From: HXMU1420-13 sp963691715
GTDB lineage: Bacteria > Bacteroidota > Rhodothermia > Balneolales > Balneolaceae
NCBI GenBank assembly: GCA_963691715.1
Contig: OY829281.1
Span: 2,046,001-2,110,000, forward strand
Length of the DNA: 64,000 nucleotides
Direction: 5' to 3'
The notes under the pieces were generated by a model. The model did not search any database, was not told the DNA's origin, and saw only the letters and a list, made by a program, of their open reading frames with translations. Within the stretch, counting starts at the first letter, position 1. Every line of letters starts with the position of its first letter. Both the position numbers and the translations under genes were made by a program. Shown here piece by piece: positions 36,273 to 46,797 of this stretch.

Positions 36273-37976
36273 ATGAGTTCTTTTATTGGTGTATTTAATG
36301 GTGGGGAGGATATCCTCAATAAAGCCAAACGAGCATATTCTTTTTTAACGCCAAGTATAGAAACCCCCATTTGTACAATCTTTTCTAATCAAAAAACCGA
36401 TCGTTTATTTTATTCACAAGAATCTTCGGTAAAATGGATCGTCTCAGGAATAGGAATTCATCCCTATCCAACCCTATCTCTTGTCACAGAAACGGATTGG
36501 AGTCAGCTCTTTTCATCCCGCTCTCAAAACATTTCAACCTTGAATGGTCATTTTGCAGGAATAAAGTTAAACAATGAGAAAATTGAATTGTTTACTGATC
36601 AAATCGGAATGAGAAGTATATATACTGTTAAGTTAAAAAACGCTGTTATTTTCTCGACACGCATAGATTGGTTACTACCTTTTTCCAATCGCGCCATCGA
36701 TTGGGAGGTATTTGGGGAACATTGGTTATCAATCAATGCTTTTTCTAACCGCCTATTTGTTCGTGGAATACAACGAATTCATTGTTCGGCACCATGTACA
36801 CTCACTCAAAATGGCATTCATGTTACCCATAAGCAATGGACACCTACTCCAAAGGATATAGATCTTGAATCATATTTGTTTGATTTAACGGCAGCTTTAT
36901 TCAAAAAGAACAATCAACTTTCTCTAGGTTTATCTGGAGGATTAGACTCTAGATTCTTATTGGGAATTTTGGCTGGAAATTCCTCCATTGATTTTGACTT
37001 ATTTACCTTTTCTGGATGTGATCATCCTGACGAACGTATAGCTTTTAGGCTCAATGAATTGGTTAAAAAGCCACATCAATTGTTAGAGTATACCCAAGAT
37101 CATTTTAATATGGATGACCTATCCAACTTATCCACACGATCATTACTTAATGCTTCCATTCCCGAATTATTTGCCAATAAACTATACTCAATACTAGGAA
37201 ATCAATATAGGGTATCAATAGATGGTGGCATTGGTGAAATTGGACGTAGACGATTTCTACGGAGTGTTGAATTTAAAGCTAAGAAGGTGATATTAGCTAA
37301 AAATGCGCATGCCTTAGCGCCCTTATTTTTGAATCAAAAAGCAGATATATTTAATGCAGAAATCACTCAATGGATGACTAATGGTTTTAATCAAAGTTTT
37401 GATACTTTTTTAGATACCATGCCAACACCATCATCAGATTCTATTGGTAACTGGTTGGATCTTTTTTCTATTCGTTCGCGGGTTCCAAATATTGCTGGAT
37501 ACAATCAGGAATTTGTAGATGAAACTCATTTTCACATTATGCCTTTTGTTCAACCAGACTTTTTGAATGGAATTATGCATTATGCTTTATCAAAACGCCT
37601 GAACGCAACTTGGTATCGCTATATCATAACCAAGCATTTAAAACGCTCTACCCGCTTACCTTTGGTTAAAGGGGATGGTTTCTATCCATTTTGGATGAAG
37701 GATATTTCTTCTTCCGTATGGCTTAAGCTTAAAACATATTTTTCTACGCCATATAAAAATACCTTATTGGTTAACACGCTTAGATCAAATAAAGAACAAA
37801 TCCTTGATCTTCTTTCTCCTAATGCAATTGTTAATAAACATTGTTATGATCCTGAAAAAGTAAATTCCCTGCTTTCCTCTTTCTATGAAGATCATAATAA
37901 TAATGTTGCTACTGCAGTAAATTGGTTACTTAATTTTGAACTCTTTCGACAAAAATTAGATCATGAATTTTCCTAA
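36273..37976 (+). CDS. Asparagine-synthetase-like protein lacking the glutaminase cysteine
   Basis: The 567-residue protein has an N-terminal class-II amidotransferase-like fold (STLNGHFAGIKLNNEKIELFTD, SIYTVKLKNAVIFSTRIDWL), but the chain begins MSSFIGVF rather than the catalytic MCGI, so glutamine cannot be hydrolysed in the usual way. The synthetase domain keeps the ATP-binding PP-loop LSLGLSGGLDSRFLLG and SIDGGIGEIGRRRF. Homologues without Cys2 include ATP-dependent amide- or ring-forming enzymes, so free ammonia use or a non-asparagine reaction is possible. It overlaps the next gene by 14 bp. Confidence 0.75.
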   Translation: MSSFIGVFNGGEDILNKAKRAYSFLTPSIETPICTIFSNQKTDRLFYSQESSVKWIVSGIGIHPYPTLSLVTETDWSQLFSSRSQNISTLNGHFAGIKLNNEKIELFTDQIGMRSIYTVKLKNAVIFSTRIDWLLPFSNRAIDWEVFGEHWLSINAFSNRLFVRGIQRIHCSAPCTLTQNGIHVTHKQWTPTPKDIDLESYLFDLTAALFKKNNQLSLGLSGGLDSRFLLGILAGNSSIDFDLFTFSGCDHPDERIAFRLNELVKKPHQLLEYTQDHFNMDDLSNLSTRSLLNASIPELFANKLYSILGNQYRVSIDGGIGEIGRRRFLRSVEFKAKKVILAKNAHALAPLFLNQKADIFNAEITQWMTNGFNQSFDTFLDTMPTPSSDSIGNWLDLFSIRSRVPNIAGYNQEFVDETHFHIMPFVQPDFLNGIMHYALSKRLNATWYRYIITKHLKRSTRLPLVKGDGFYPFWMKDISSSVWLKLKTYFSTPYKNTLLVNTLRSNKEQILDLLSPNAIVNKHCYDPEKVNSLLSSFYEDHNNNVATAVNWLLNFELFRQKLDHEFS

Positions 37977-38904
37977 CTATATTCCAGCATTTATCCTTTT
38001 CTTTTTAGTGATAAACTGCTCTAATCAAAAACCCCATTTTATAGATCTACCTGAGCATATACAAGCTATCTCATTATTAGGTGACTCATTATCCTCAGCT
38101 TCCAGTCTTCCACTTCATTTATCCGAAAGAATAGACTCCCTTATCGAAGTGAATACCATTAAAGAGGACATCGCTTCTGCAACGATTTGGAAAGCCCGTT
38201 TAGCTGCATACCATGGTCGATATAAAGAAGCCATTTATATCTTAACTAAGCAGATAAAACCCGAGTATTCTAGCCAAGAAATGGCTCGTTTTCTTCGGCA
38301 TAGAGGACACCGATATATAACTCTAAGAGAATTTGAGCTAGCTATTACAGATCTTGAAACTGCTGCTTTATTGATGAAAGAAACTGAGGATCGAATAGAA
38401 GAAGATGGTTTACCAAATGCTATGAATGTACCATTAAGCAGTCTTTATACAAATGTGTGGTATCATTTGGGATTAGCCTATTACCTTACCCAAAATTATG
38501 AAAAAGCAGTAAATGCTTATGAATACTGTTTCTCTGCTTCCTCAAACGATGACATGCGAGTTGCCGCCCTTTATTGGCACTATTTAAGTTTGCACAAGCT
38601 TGGTTTAGTGGATCATGCAAATACATTACTGAACAAGATAACTTCAAATATGAATATCATAGAAAATGAAAGTTATTTGAAGTTATTATTGGTTTTTAAA
38701 GGTGAAGTTGATCCACAGCATCTATTAGGACATGCTACCGACGAATTAACAAACTCCACATTAGGCTATGGAATTGGATCATGGTATTCCATGAACGGCA
38801 CTGATCAACAAGCTAATCAAATTTGGAACAACGTATATGATGCACAAAACTGGGCAGCATTTGGCCATATTGCGAGTGAAGTTGAATTAGCAGCCAACCA
38901 TTGA
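37963..38904 (+). CDS. TPR-type lipoprotein coupled to the asparagine-synthetase-like gene
   Basis: The 313-residue protein has a lipoprotein signal ending FLVINC (Cys19). Helical repeats of TPR type follow: ATIWKARLAAYHGRYKEAIY, MARFLRHRGHRYITLREFEL, VWYHLGLAYYLTQNYEKAVN and AALYWHYLSLHKLGLVDHAN. The start lies within the end of the preceding gene (14-bp overlap), so translation is coupled and a shared task is likely. The partner and substrate are unknown. Confidence 0.65.
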   Translation: MNFPNYIPAFILFFLVINCSNQKPHFIDLPEHIQAISLLGDSLSSASSLPLHLSERIDSLIEVNTIKEDIASATIWKARLAAYHGRYKEAIYILTKQIKPEYSSQEMARFLRHRGHRYITLREFELAITDLETAALLMKETEDRIEEDGLPNAMNVPLSSLYTNVWYHLGLAYYLTQNYEKAVNAYEYCFSASSNDDMRVAALYWHYLSLHKLGLVDHANTLLNKITSNMNIIENESYLKLLLVFKGEVDPQHLLGHATDELTNSTLGYGIGSWYSMNGTDQQANQIWNNVYDAQNWAAFGHIASEVELAANH

Positions 38905-38927
38905 TATCTATTTGATGATCAAATGAA

Positions 38928-38952
38928 AAAGGCAACCCATCGGATTGCCTTT
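38928..38952. terminator. Terminator between convergent genes
   Basis: AAAGGCAA (38928-38935) pairs with TTGCCTTT (38945-38952) across a 9-nt loop. It lies between the plus-strand TPR gene and the minus-strand M14 peptidase. Its stem resembles the one at 32314-32341. Confidence 0.75.
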
Positions 38953-38975
38953 AAACAATGTTTGTCGAGTTAATG

Positions 38976-41501
38976 CTAATTACTTAGGAAGAAAATAGCA
39001 TTACCAACTAATAATTTACCATTATGCCAGAATCCTCTATAAAATGGATTGTCAATCATATACACTATGGAACCTGCCCCCATATTTTGCACGCCATAAC
39101 TTAATGAATGTTCCAAATTATCTTGAACATTAGCTCCAACAAAACCACTTCTTGGAGTACCAGATTTAGCTACGCCTACATTCCATCCATTATCTAAATA
39201 TTCAAAAGCGGTACTTCCTAACTTAAGCGACATATATTTAGAATCATAACCGAATGCAAGAGGGTGGGTAGTATCCATACTTAATTCATAAATTGATCCT
39301 GCGTTAAAATTCGATATAAAATTCCGTTCTGAATCTCCATAAACTCGGAGTTTTGATTCTGGATCTTCTGATTGACTGCCTGTTTTATTTCCAGATTTTC
39401 TATGAAGCGCAATCCCCTCTTGATTAGACAAGAAATTATTAGCTCCTTCAACGGCTATAAGTACCCCTCCACCGCGAACCCAACTCATTAATTCGTTTAT
39501 GCCATCTTCATCGAATGTATCTCCATAATATCCAGAAGGCATAATCATAACATCGTAGTCGGTCCATTCGATACTTCCAAGTTCATCCATGTTAAGCATA
39601 GTTACTGGGTATTTTATCTGTTGATCAAAAAAGTGCCATATATGACCTACCATAGTAGAACTTGTTTCTGATCCAGCAATCAAGCCAATGTGAGGAGCAT
39701 CGATCAAACGAACAGAGGAAGAACCAAAATCTAGACCTGTATCTACAAAGCCGGTAGAAACTGCATGTAATTCTCTATTGTGAAGATCAGCAATTGTTTT
39801 CACCTTGTCATCAAAAAAATCCCCCATTAAATGATTTCCATTTCTTGTGATCACCAAGGTACCAGCCTCATAATTTTTCCCCTCTAATGAAAATCCTTTT
39901 TCTACAAATCTAGGCCTAATATTTTCATTTAATAGTGCTGCTAGAAATTTCATATCGTCCATAGAATTCCATTTTGCTATATATGCATACGGTTTCTCAT
40001 TAGTAGCGCTACTTAAGGGCAAATTATCAAAGCTGATATCTGTAGTTTCGATGTCATTTTTCAATGCGAATCCTTCAACACCATAGGCATAATGCATTTC
40101 CCATGCAGTAATATCATAGGTTACAGAGTCTTCAAGTTCAGGTGATGGTTCAAACAACACTCTAACCAAATTCCCAAGCGGTTGTTTGGTAGATATCACA
40201 AAATCCCCTTTTTTAATTTGAACTCTACCCTCTTTACCTGAAGTATAATCAAAGCCATTAGCGCGAGTGTCTGAAGCAGCTTGTTCTACAAGTATATTTT
40301 GTTCTACTAAATAACGCATCATCATTGCAGTTTTATCCGCATTAGAGTTTCGCTTCACTATAAATGTTTTATAATTACCGCTTCCGTTAGCACGAACATC
40401 TGAAAAGTATTTTTCAAACTCTGAAACTACACGATCTGCATTCATCGCCGTTATTTCAATAGTTGATAATCCGGAAGTGGAATGATGTATTAAACGATCT
40501 CTAAGAGTTAGAGTATCACCCTCTGCTGTTTGGATCCCTAATCCTGCTCGGCTATGTCCCGCTTGCTCGTAGGTCATCCCAATTGCACCATTAAAGGTTG
40601 GCCATGTATCTCCATAACTGGGATAAAAAAGATCAAAACTTTCTCTGGTAAAATATAACCATCCTTCTGCATCGAAATATTTAGCATTATTACGACCGAT
40701 CACAGTCTGAAATTCTTTTTGCCAATTCGTAATAACTCGATGAAAAGGTTTTGCAGCTGGGGCAAAATAATAGGGTGCATTATATCCTTGCTCATGAAAA
40801 TCAACATGTACATGTGGCATCCACTTTAAATATGCTTTTAATCTTTGTTGGCTTTCTACCTGTGTTTGCCACGCCCAATCCCTATTTAAATCAAAATAAT
40901 AATGATTAGTTCTTCCACCTGGCCAAGGTTCGCTATGTTCTCGTGACTCTGGTCGTACATTTTGAAAAGCACCTCTAATGGATTTATTCCAAGTAACATA
41001 ATGGTCTCGACCATCGGGGTTAAGCATGGGATCCATGATAACAACTACATCGTTTAACCAGCCTACTTTACTGGTCACTAATTCATAAAGAGAATGCATA
41101 GCAGCTTCACTAGAAGAAGTTTCGTTGCCGTGAACATTGTAGCTTAACCAGACAATAGCTTTAGTATTTTCTGTTGGCTCGCCATATTCCAACCCAACCA
41201 TCTTTAAATTGTTACTTCTAATTTCTTCGAGATTAGCTTGGTTTTGAGCTGATGTTACAACTACATGTGTAAGTTCACGACCTTCATAAGATTTACCATA
41301 ATCTTCAATTGTAACTAATTCTGACTGTGCTGCTACATGATGAAAATAATTGTACACTTTATAGTGAGGAGTCCATTCATCCCCAAGCTCATACCCTAAA
41401 AATTCTGCCGGCGATTGGAGTTGTGCAACACTTAGGCCTGAACACATAAAAATGATGCATAATGTGCTGCTTATTTTTGATCTTAGTTTTTTAGATTTCA
41501 T
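38976..41501 (-). CDS. Secreted M14-family zinc carboxypeptidase
   Basis: The 841-residue protein has a signal peptide ending LSVAQ and the M14 zinc site VWLSYNVHGNETSSSEAAM (HxxE, as HGNE), then IMDPMLNPDGRD, the substrate-Arg region FDLNRDWAWQTQVES and the third ligand HVDFHEQGYNAPYYF. Catalytic Glu is in AIGMTYEQAGHSRAG. The last 450 residues contain a glutamine-amidotransferase-like Rossmann segment (MIMPSGYYGDTFDEDGINEL) often fused to this family. It probably digests extracellular protein or peptidoglycan peptides. Confidence 0.85.
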   Translation of the reverse strand: MKSKKLRSKISSTLCIIFMCSGLSVAQLQSPAEFLGYELGDEWTPHYKVYNYFHHVAAQSELVTIEDYGKSYEGRELTHVVVTSAQNQANLEEIRSNNLKMVGLEYGEPTENTKAIVWLSYNVHGNETSSSEAAMHSLYELVTSKVGWLNDVVVIMDPMLNPDGRDHYVTWNKSIRGAFQNVRPESREHSEPWPGGRTNHYYFDLNRDWAWQTQVESQQRLKAYLKWMPHVHVDFHEQGYNAPYYFAPAAKPFHRVITNWQKEFQTVIGRNNAKYFDAEGWLYFTRESFDLFYPSYGDTWPTFNGAIGMTYEQAGHSRAGLGIQTAEGDTLTLRDRLIHHSTSGLSTIEITAMNADRVVSEFEKYFSDVRANGSGNYKTFIVKRNSNADKTAMMMRYLVEQNILVEQAASDTRANGFDYTSGKEGRVQIKKGDFVISTKQPLGNLVRVLFEPSPELEDSVTYDITAWEMHYAYGVEGFALKNDIETTDISFDNLPLSSATNEKPYAYIAKWNSMDDMKFLAALLNENIRPRFVEKGFSLEGKNYEAGTLVITRNGNHLMGDFFDDKVKTIADLHNRELHAVSTGFVDTGLDFGSSSVRLIDAPHIGLIAGSETSSTMVGHIWHFFDQQIKYPVTMLNMDELGSIEWTDYDVMIMPSGYYGDTFDEDGINELMSWVRGGGVLIAVEGANNFLSNQEGIALHRKSGNKTGSQSEDPESKLRVYGDSERNFISNFNAGSIYELSMDTTHPLAFGYDSKYMSLKLGSTAFEYLDNGWNVGVAKSGTPRSGFVGANVQDNLEHSLSYGVQNMGAGSIVYMIDNPFYRGFWHNGKLLVGNAIFFLSN

Positions 41502-41593
41502 ATCAAATATTGAATCGTTAATTCTGAATTGTGGTTATAGTAAGACTTCTTTATTCAATCCACCAATTTCATCATAACTTTTAAAAAATTTAT

Positions 41594-43351
41594 ATGCCCA
41601 GCAATCTAGAAATAGCCGATAAACTGAATCTTGTATTTCAATTAATGCAATTAGCGGGTGAAAATCGCTTTAAAGCCATCGCTTTTGATAAAGCATCACT
41701 CACCATAAAAGGACTAAGCGAGGATATAAATACCTACATTGATAACAACACTCTCACCGATATTAAAGGTATTGGGAAATCTATTGCCCAAGATATTTAT
41801 ATCTATGCAGAAACTGGAACTATGCCCGTGTTAGATGCTCTACAAGAGAAAGTACCTATTGGTTTAATTAAATGGTTGGATATTTCAGGCTTGGGACCAA
41901 AAAATATTCTAAAAATTCACCAAAAATTTGGAATTACTGAGATTGCCGATCTTAAGGTGTTGATTGAAGAGGGCGAACTAGCAAAACTCCCTGGCTTAGG
42001 AGGTAAATCAGCTGAAAAAATTGCAAAATCGATTGAATGGATGGAGAAATTTGATGAGCGATGTAAAATTGATGAAGCAACAGTAATCGCTGAATCCATT
42101 TATGATAGCCTAAAAGGATTGGACGGAGTACAAAATATTGAAATTGCAGGATCGCTACGAAGAGCCAAAGAAACCATTGGAGATATTGATATTTTGATTG
42201 CTGCAAATGAAGAAGTGATCCCAGTACTTTTTGATGTATTCACCACCCATGATCGAGTTACCGAAGTTCTTGGTAAAGGAGAAACCAAAAGCTCGGTACG
42301 CACAATAGAAGGTCGGCAAGTTGACCTACGCATTGTAAAACCTGAACACTTCGCAGCGGCGTTGATGTACTTTACAGGGAGTAAGGAGCATAATGTGGTG
42401 ATGCGATCCCGAGCCAGAGAACGGGGTATGAGTTTAAACGAATACGGGTTATACACACTTGATGAACATGGTGAAACCAATTGGGAAGCCAAGCAACCAT
42501 TTGAGACAGAGCTAGACATTTACAAACAACTAGGGCTACACTGGGTGCCACCTGAATTACGAGAGGATCGAGGGGAATTTGAGATTTTTGAACAGCAAGA
42601 AACTCTGGAGCTAGTCACCGATAGTGATATTCGAGGAGTGATTCATGCCCATAGTACTTGGAGCGATGGCAAATATTCAATCAAAGAAATGGCGGATGCC
42701 TGCATAGATCGAGGTTATGAATATTTAGGAATTACGGATCATTCCAAAACTGCGGCTTATGCGGGTGGACTCTCCATCGATCGAGTACAAGCACAATGGG
42801 AAGAAATAGAACAGTTAAACCGAGAATATAAGAATTCAGACGTTAATTTCGTGATCTTCAAAGGAATTGAGTCGGACATATTAGCTGACGGAAGTTTGGA
42901 TTATCCCGATGAAATCTTAGAAGGCTTTGATTTTATTGTGTCATCAGTCCATCAAACCCTAGATATGCCTCGTGAAAAAATGATGGAGCGTTTTCGAAGG
43001 GCGATAAAAAATCCATATACAAGAATTGTAGGTCACCCCACTGGAAGGTTACTGCTGAAACGAAATGGGAGCGATATCGATCTGAATGAACTGGTTGGAT
43101 TAGCTGCAGAACACAACACTGCCATTGAATTAAATGCGAGTCCGTGGCGCCTAGACCTTGACTGGAGTTTAGGCAACAAAGCCAAAGAAGTGGGTATGAT
43201 GACGTGCATTAATCCCGATGCCCACAGCATTGAAGGCATAGATGTGATGAAATATGGGGTGCGCATCGCCCGCAAAGGGAAATATGAAAAAGAGCGCGTG
43301 TTGAATACTAAATCTGCAGAAGAAGTGATGGCCTTTTTTAAAGCGAGGTGA
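41594..43351 (+). CDS. polX: DNA polymerase/3'-5' exonuclease PolX
   Basis: The 585-residue family-X repair polymerase is fused to a PHP nuclease. Helix-hairpin-helix motifs lie at about residues 55-130 (LTDIKGIGKSIAQDI, LSGLGPKN-like ISGLGPKNILKI, PGLGGKSAEKIAKS). The polymerase palm has IAGSLRRAKETIGDIDILI (catalytic Asp pair) and RQVDLRIVKPEHFA, and the PHP domain begins IHAHSTWSDGKYSIKEM with YLGITDHSKTAAYAGGL. It is involved in base-excision-type repair and marks the left border of the accessory island. Confidence 0.93.
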   Translation: MPSNLEIADKLNLVFQLMQLAGENRFKAIAFDKASLTIKGLSEDINTYIDNNTLTDIKGIGKSIAQDIYIYAETGTMPVLDALQEKVPIGLIKWLDISGLGPKNILKIHQKFGITEIADLKVLIEEGELAKLPGLGGKSAEKIAKSIEWMEKFDERCKIDEATVIAESIYDSLKGLDGVQNIEIAGSLRRAKETIGDIDILIAANEEVIPVLFDVFTTHDRVTEVLGKGETKSSVRTIEGRQVDLRIVKPEHFAAALMYFTGSKEHNVVMRSRARERGMSLNEYGLYTLDEHGETNWEAKQPFETELDIYKQLGLHWVPPELREDRGEFEIFEQQETLELVTDSDIRGVIHAHSTWSDGKYSIKEMADACIDRGYEYLGITDHSKTAAYAGGLSIDRVQAQWEEIEQLNREYKNSDVNFVIFKGIESDILADGSLDYPDEILEGFDFIVSSVHQTLDMPREKMMERFRRAIKNPYTRIVGHPTGRLLLKRNGSDIDLNELVGLAAEHNTAIELNASPWRLDLDWSLGNKAKEVGMMTCINPDAHSIEGIDVMKYGVRIARKGKYEKERVLNTKSAEEVMAFFKAR

Positions 43352-43430
43352 TGAGTTTACATTCTATTGTTCTTTCGAGTGCAATGAGAAATCTAACTCA
43401 CTTGTTTTCAGTACTGGAAGTTGCAGGGCA

Positions 43431-43576
43431 TCCCCATGGGATATCCAGAATCTGTAGGGAGTGATTCGTTGATCATGGGTGAGCTGTAAACCAACGCCTT
43501 GTCCTAACCATACGGTTTCTACATTTACGGTATTACGTACTTTTGGCTTGACCCAAAAGTACCAAAAACTCAAGGC
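43431..43576. repeat. 146-bp repeat, copy 1 (contains a strong hairpin)
   Basis: This stretch is closely similar to 47522-47667. It ends with a 10-bp perfect hairpin, GTACTTTTGG paired with CCAAAAGTAC around CTTGAC. No convincing ORF is present. The remainder of 43352-43820 has a partial MITE-like end (TTCGAGTGCAATGAGAAATC near 43376) and a GTCCCGAA/TTCGGGAC hairpin near 43680. Confidence 0.8.
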
Positions 43577-43761
43577 ATTAGAATTATTGATGCGCCTCGA
43601 TTCCATGCGCTACCTATCTTCAAAGGTCCATGTTCTTACGTGCAATTTTAATACCTAATGACCGGTGTGAATATAGGTGTCCCGAAGGTATTCGGGACCC
43701 GCTCTTTCCATCTCGGCTTGGTTCATCAATAATTCTAATGCCTGTTTTGTATTCGAGATGT

Positions 43762-43826
43762 TGTCATTTCTAGTGCAACGAGAAATTTTAAGGTTTTCCT
43801 TTAAACATAGAAACGTTTCAAAACCC
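43762..43826. mobile_element. Partial MITE-like element
   Basis: TTGTCATTTCTAGTGCAACG plus GAGAAATTTTAAGGTTTTCC matches the left half of the 90-bp elements at 47687-47776 and 49906-49995. The right half is missing, and the shared ACATAGAAACG flank follows directly. Confidence 0.6.
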
Positions 43827-43882
43827 TCTCCTAAGCGAAAAGTTGATTTATTTTTTTGTGAGAATACCTATATGTTGTAGCT

Positions 43883-43999
43883 TGCCAATACATTACTTTT
43901 ATTCAGTTTGTTCTTATAAATAAGTAGGATAAACTGAATAATACTTAAAGATACAATAGGGATATAGTGAACTCTGTTCATTTTATCATTTTGTTGTAC
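43883..43999 (+). other. attC-like structured leader upstream of the trlF-like gene
   Basis: It starts TGCCAAT and ends GTTGTAC (43993-43999), with an internal perfect 11-bp inverted repeat (TTATTCAGTTT 43899-43909, AAACTGAATAA 43931-43941) and a TGAAC/GTTCA hairpin. It is homologous to 47854-47970 upstream of the FRG gene. The R''-like box is altered (CCAAT instead of CCAAC), so it may no longer be a functional site. Confidence 0.45.
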
Positions 44000-44020
44000 T
44001 GCATTAACTAAGAAAACTTT

Positions 44021-46789
44021 ATGAGCAAAGAATACCCAAGAGGTTCAGAATGGAGAAGATGGGATTTGCATGTACACACACCAGCCTCTATTTACCACAG
44101 ATATGGCCCGAACACTGAAGAAACTTGGAAGGCCTTTTTAACCGATTTGGAAGATCTTTCTTCTGACTTTTCTGTACTCGGAATTAATGATTATTTCTTC
44201 TTAGATGGTTATGAAAGGTTAATTAAAGAAAAAACCTCAAACAACAGATTAAATAATATTGACCTGCTTTTGCCAGTAGTAGAGTTTCGTATTGACAAGT
44301 TCGCAGGTATAGATTTCGGTAAATTAAAAAGAATCAATCTACATGTGATTTTTTCTAATGATTTAGCTATTGAAACCATCAAAAGTCAGTTCCTTCAAAC
44401 ATTAGAACAAAGTTATTTTCTGGAAACAGGTGAACCTTGGACAAGAGCTATAACAAGAGAGAGCGTAGAGGAACTAGGTGCCAAAATAAAACAAGGGGTT
44501 CCCGCAGATCAATTATCAAAATACGGGACTGACCTTGAGGAAGGGTTCAATAATCTTAATGTTAGAGAAGATAAGATTTTTGAGGCGCTGCAAAAGGACT
44601 GTTTCAACGGGAAGTTTATTATCGCAATAGGAAAAACTGAATGGGGAGACTTAAAATGGACTGATTCTTCTATTGCAACCAAAAAGTCAGTTATCAATAA
44701 AGCTGATATAGTATTCACTGCTGCGGAATCAATAGATGCTTATAACAAAGCCAAAGAACAACTAAGAGCTCAAAATGTAAACGACATACTTCTTGACTGC
44801 AGCGATTCTCATTATTTATCATCGTCTAAAGACAAAGATAGATTAGGCAATTGTTTTACATGGATTAAAGCCGACTCCACTTTTGAGGGACTCCTTCAAA
44901 TTCTATATGAACCTGATGAGCGAATTAGTATTTTGGATAGTAATCCAAATCTTGAGTTTGACAAGCCATACTTTTCTAAAATATCTATATCCAAAGATGT
45001 AAATATTTTTCAAGATGAGGATGACTTAGCCTTCTCAAAAACGGATAGTATTCCATTGAACCAAAATCTTATAGCAATAATTGGTGGTCGCGGAGAAGGT
45101 AAAAGTATGCTAACTGACTATTTGGCTAGCAGCTTCATTGATCAAAAACATTCAAAAGAAGGTACATTTAATAAGAACGGTGATGTAAAACTCTCTTATT
45201 ATAAGTCCAATCAATCTGATAATGATGTCATTGAATTCTCATTGTCTGAAGAAAAGAAAGCTGTTGATTTTATTTACATCAATCAAGGGCGACTTAAAAA
45301 CCTTGTTGAAAATAAAGATAAGCAGTATCAGCTTGCCAATTCAATAAGGAGGTTAGCTAAACTTAAAGAGCCTAAGTTTAATGATAAGCTCGATCAGGAA
45401 ATAAGAGATTCTATTGATGAATATCATGAATTACAGAGGTTCTTTTCACAGAAGGATGAAGAAGGGAATTTGATTAACTCAATTGAATATTTAGAGTCAT
45501 TAGAAAAATCAGTTCAAGACTTCATTAGTAATATTACTACAAGCGAGAATAAGGATAAGCTTGAAAGGTTTTCTGATAACTTACGGTCAAGAAATGACCT
45601 TTCTTCTAAACTAGCTGAACTCGATGCTCTCTCAAAAGAAATAGGTGATTCTGTTACTAGAATTAACAATAAGATAAGTGAGGTCAATGGTGATACAGGT
45701 AAGGTGTCTTTATTGGAAATATCACTCTTTCAAAAGCAGATTGATGAAATCAATCTATGGAAAAATGAAATCCAAAATGAAATTGAAAAAATATCAAGCA
45801 CTATTTCTGAGGTTAGAGAAGAATTTAAGGACTATAAAGGCGATTTAACAACACTTTTAGGTGATATTGACAAGTTCCAAAAAAGATTATCTGAAATTCG
45901 AGAATTGATTTCTACTTCACGGGAAAAACAAGTGAAACTAGAAAATATTAGAGTTCTCATCTTTACTAGTCTCGAAGATTCAACCTCATTAATTGATCAA
46001 ATCAAACAGGATTATGTTTTGCAGGCCACCACATTGACTAATGATTGGAGTAGTTTCAAAGATGTTGACATAAAAGAAGATTTGAACCCATCTCAAAAAG
46101 CAATAATGAAAAATCTACTTACTGACTTGGAAATTGAAGTCTGTATTGATTTTGATGTTAACAGTTTCTACGATGGACTATATCACTGCATTGATGGTGC
46201 GAAATGGAGAATTAAAGGTAACCGAGAAGCACAAAAAAACTCATTCGGCATTGATAATTTGGATTCTTTTATTGACTTCTTAAAAACACGTTATGATGAA
46301 TTTTATTCATCGGATGGTGTACATAGTAAAGCATTAAAAAAATTGCTTTTCAACGAAGAAGAACGAAGTAAATACATTCACGTTCTCCCAATTCTAAAAT
46401 ATAAAGGGAAGGACCTAAATAAAATTTCTGTAGGTCAGAAAGGCACGGTTTATCTCAAAATGATGCTCGCAACTGAAGCATTCTCTAAACCAATAATATT
46501 TGATCAACCAGAGGACGACTTGGACAATTAGTTCATAATGCAAAATCTAATCTCCTTATTTAAAGAATTGAAACAATATAGACAGGTAATTATTGTCACT
46601 CATAATGCCAACCTAGTAGTAAATGCAGATGCTGAACAAATTATTGTTGCAGCAAATTTAGATGGTAAGTTGTCCTATCTATCAGGAAGCCTTGAGAACA
46701 GCAATATTAACTACAAGATTTGCAAAATCTTGGAAGGTGGAGAAATTGCCTTTGAAAAGAGAAGAAGAAAATATCAAGAAATACATTAG
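44021..46789 (+). pseudogene. TrlF-like PHP-domain/SMC-like ATPase gene interrupted by one amber codon
   Basis: The single frame spans 923 codons with TAG at 46529-46531. The N-terminal PHP-like domain (RRWDLHVHTPASIYHRYG) is followed by an ABC/SMC-type ATPase: Walker A IAIIGGRGEGKSMLTDYL, a long coiled-coil middle (about residues 440-690), signature ISVGQKGTVYLKMML and Walker B IIFDQPEDDLDN. The stop comes right after DDLDN, where relatives usually have Glu; the frame then continues FIMQNLISLFKELKQYRQVI and IVTHNANLVVNADAEQIIVA, the normal D-loop/H-loop end. Without the H-loop His the 836-residue product should be inactive. Large PHP-ATPase proteins of this kind often occur in defence islands; the exact role is not established. 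Confidence 0.8.
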
Positions 46790-46797
46790 AAAACGCA

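Noticed and set aside
42100..42519. 139-codon minus-strand ORF inside polX
   Set aside because: It lies fully antisense to a well-conserved PolX gene, has no recognisable motif and no ribosome-binding site.
46532..46789. Separate small gene starting at ATG 46538
   Set aside because: It is in the same frame as the PHP-ATPase and encodes its H-loop end, so it is the second half of an interrupted gene, not an independent one.
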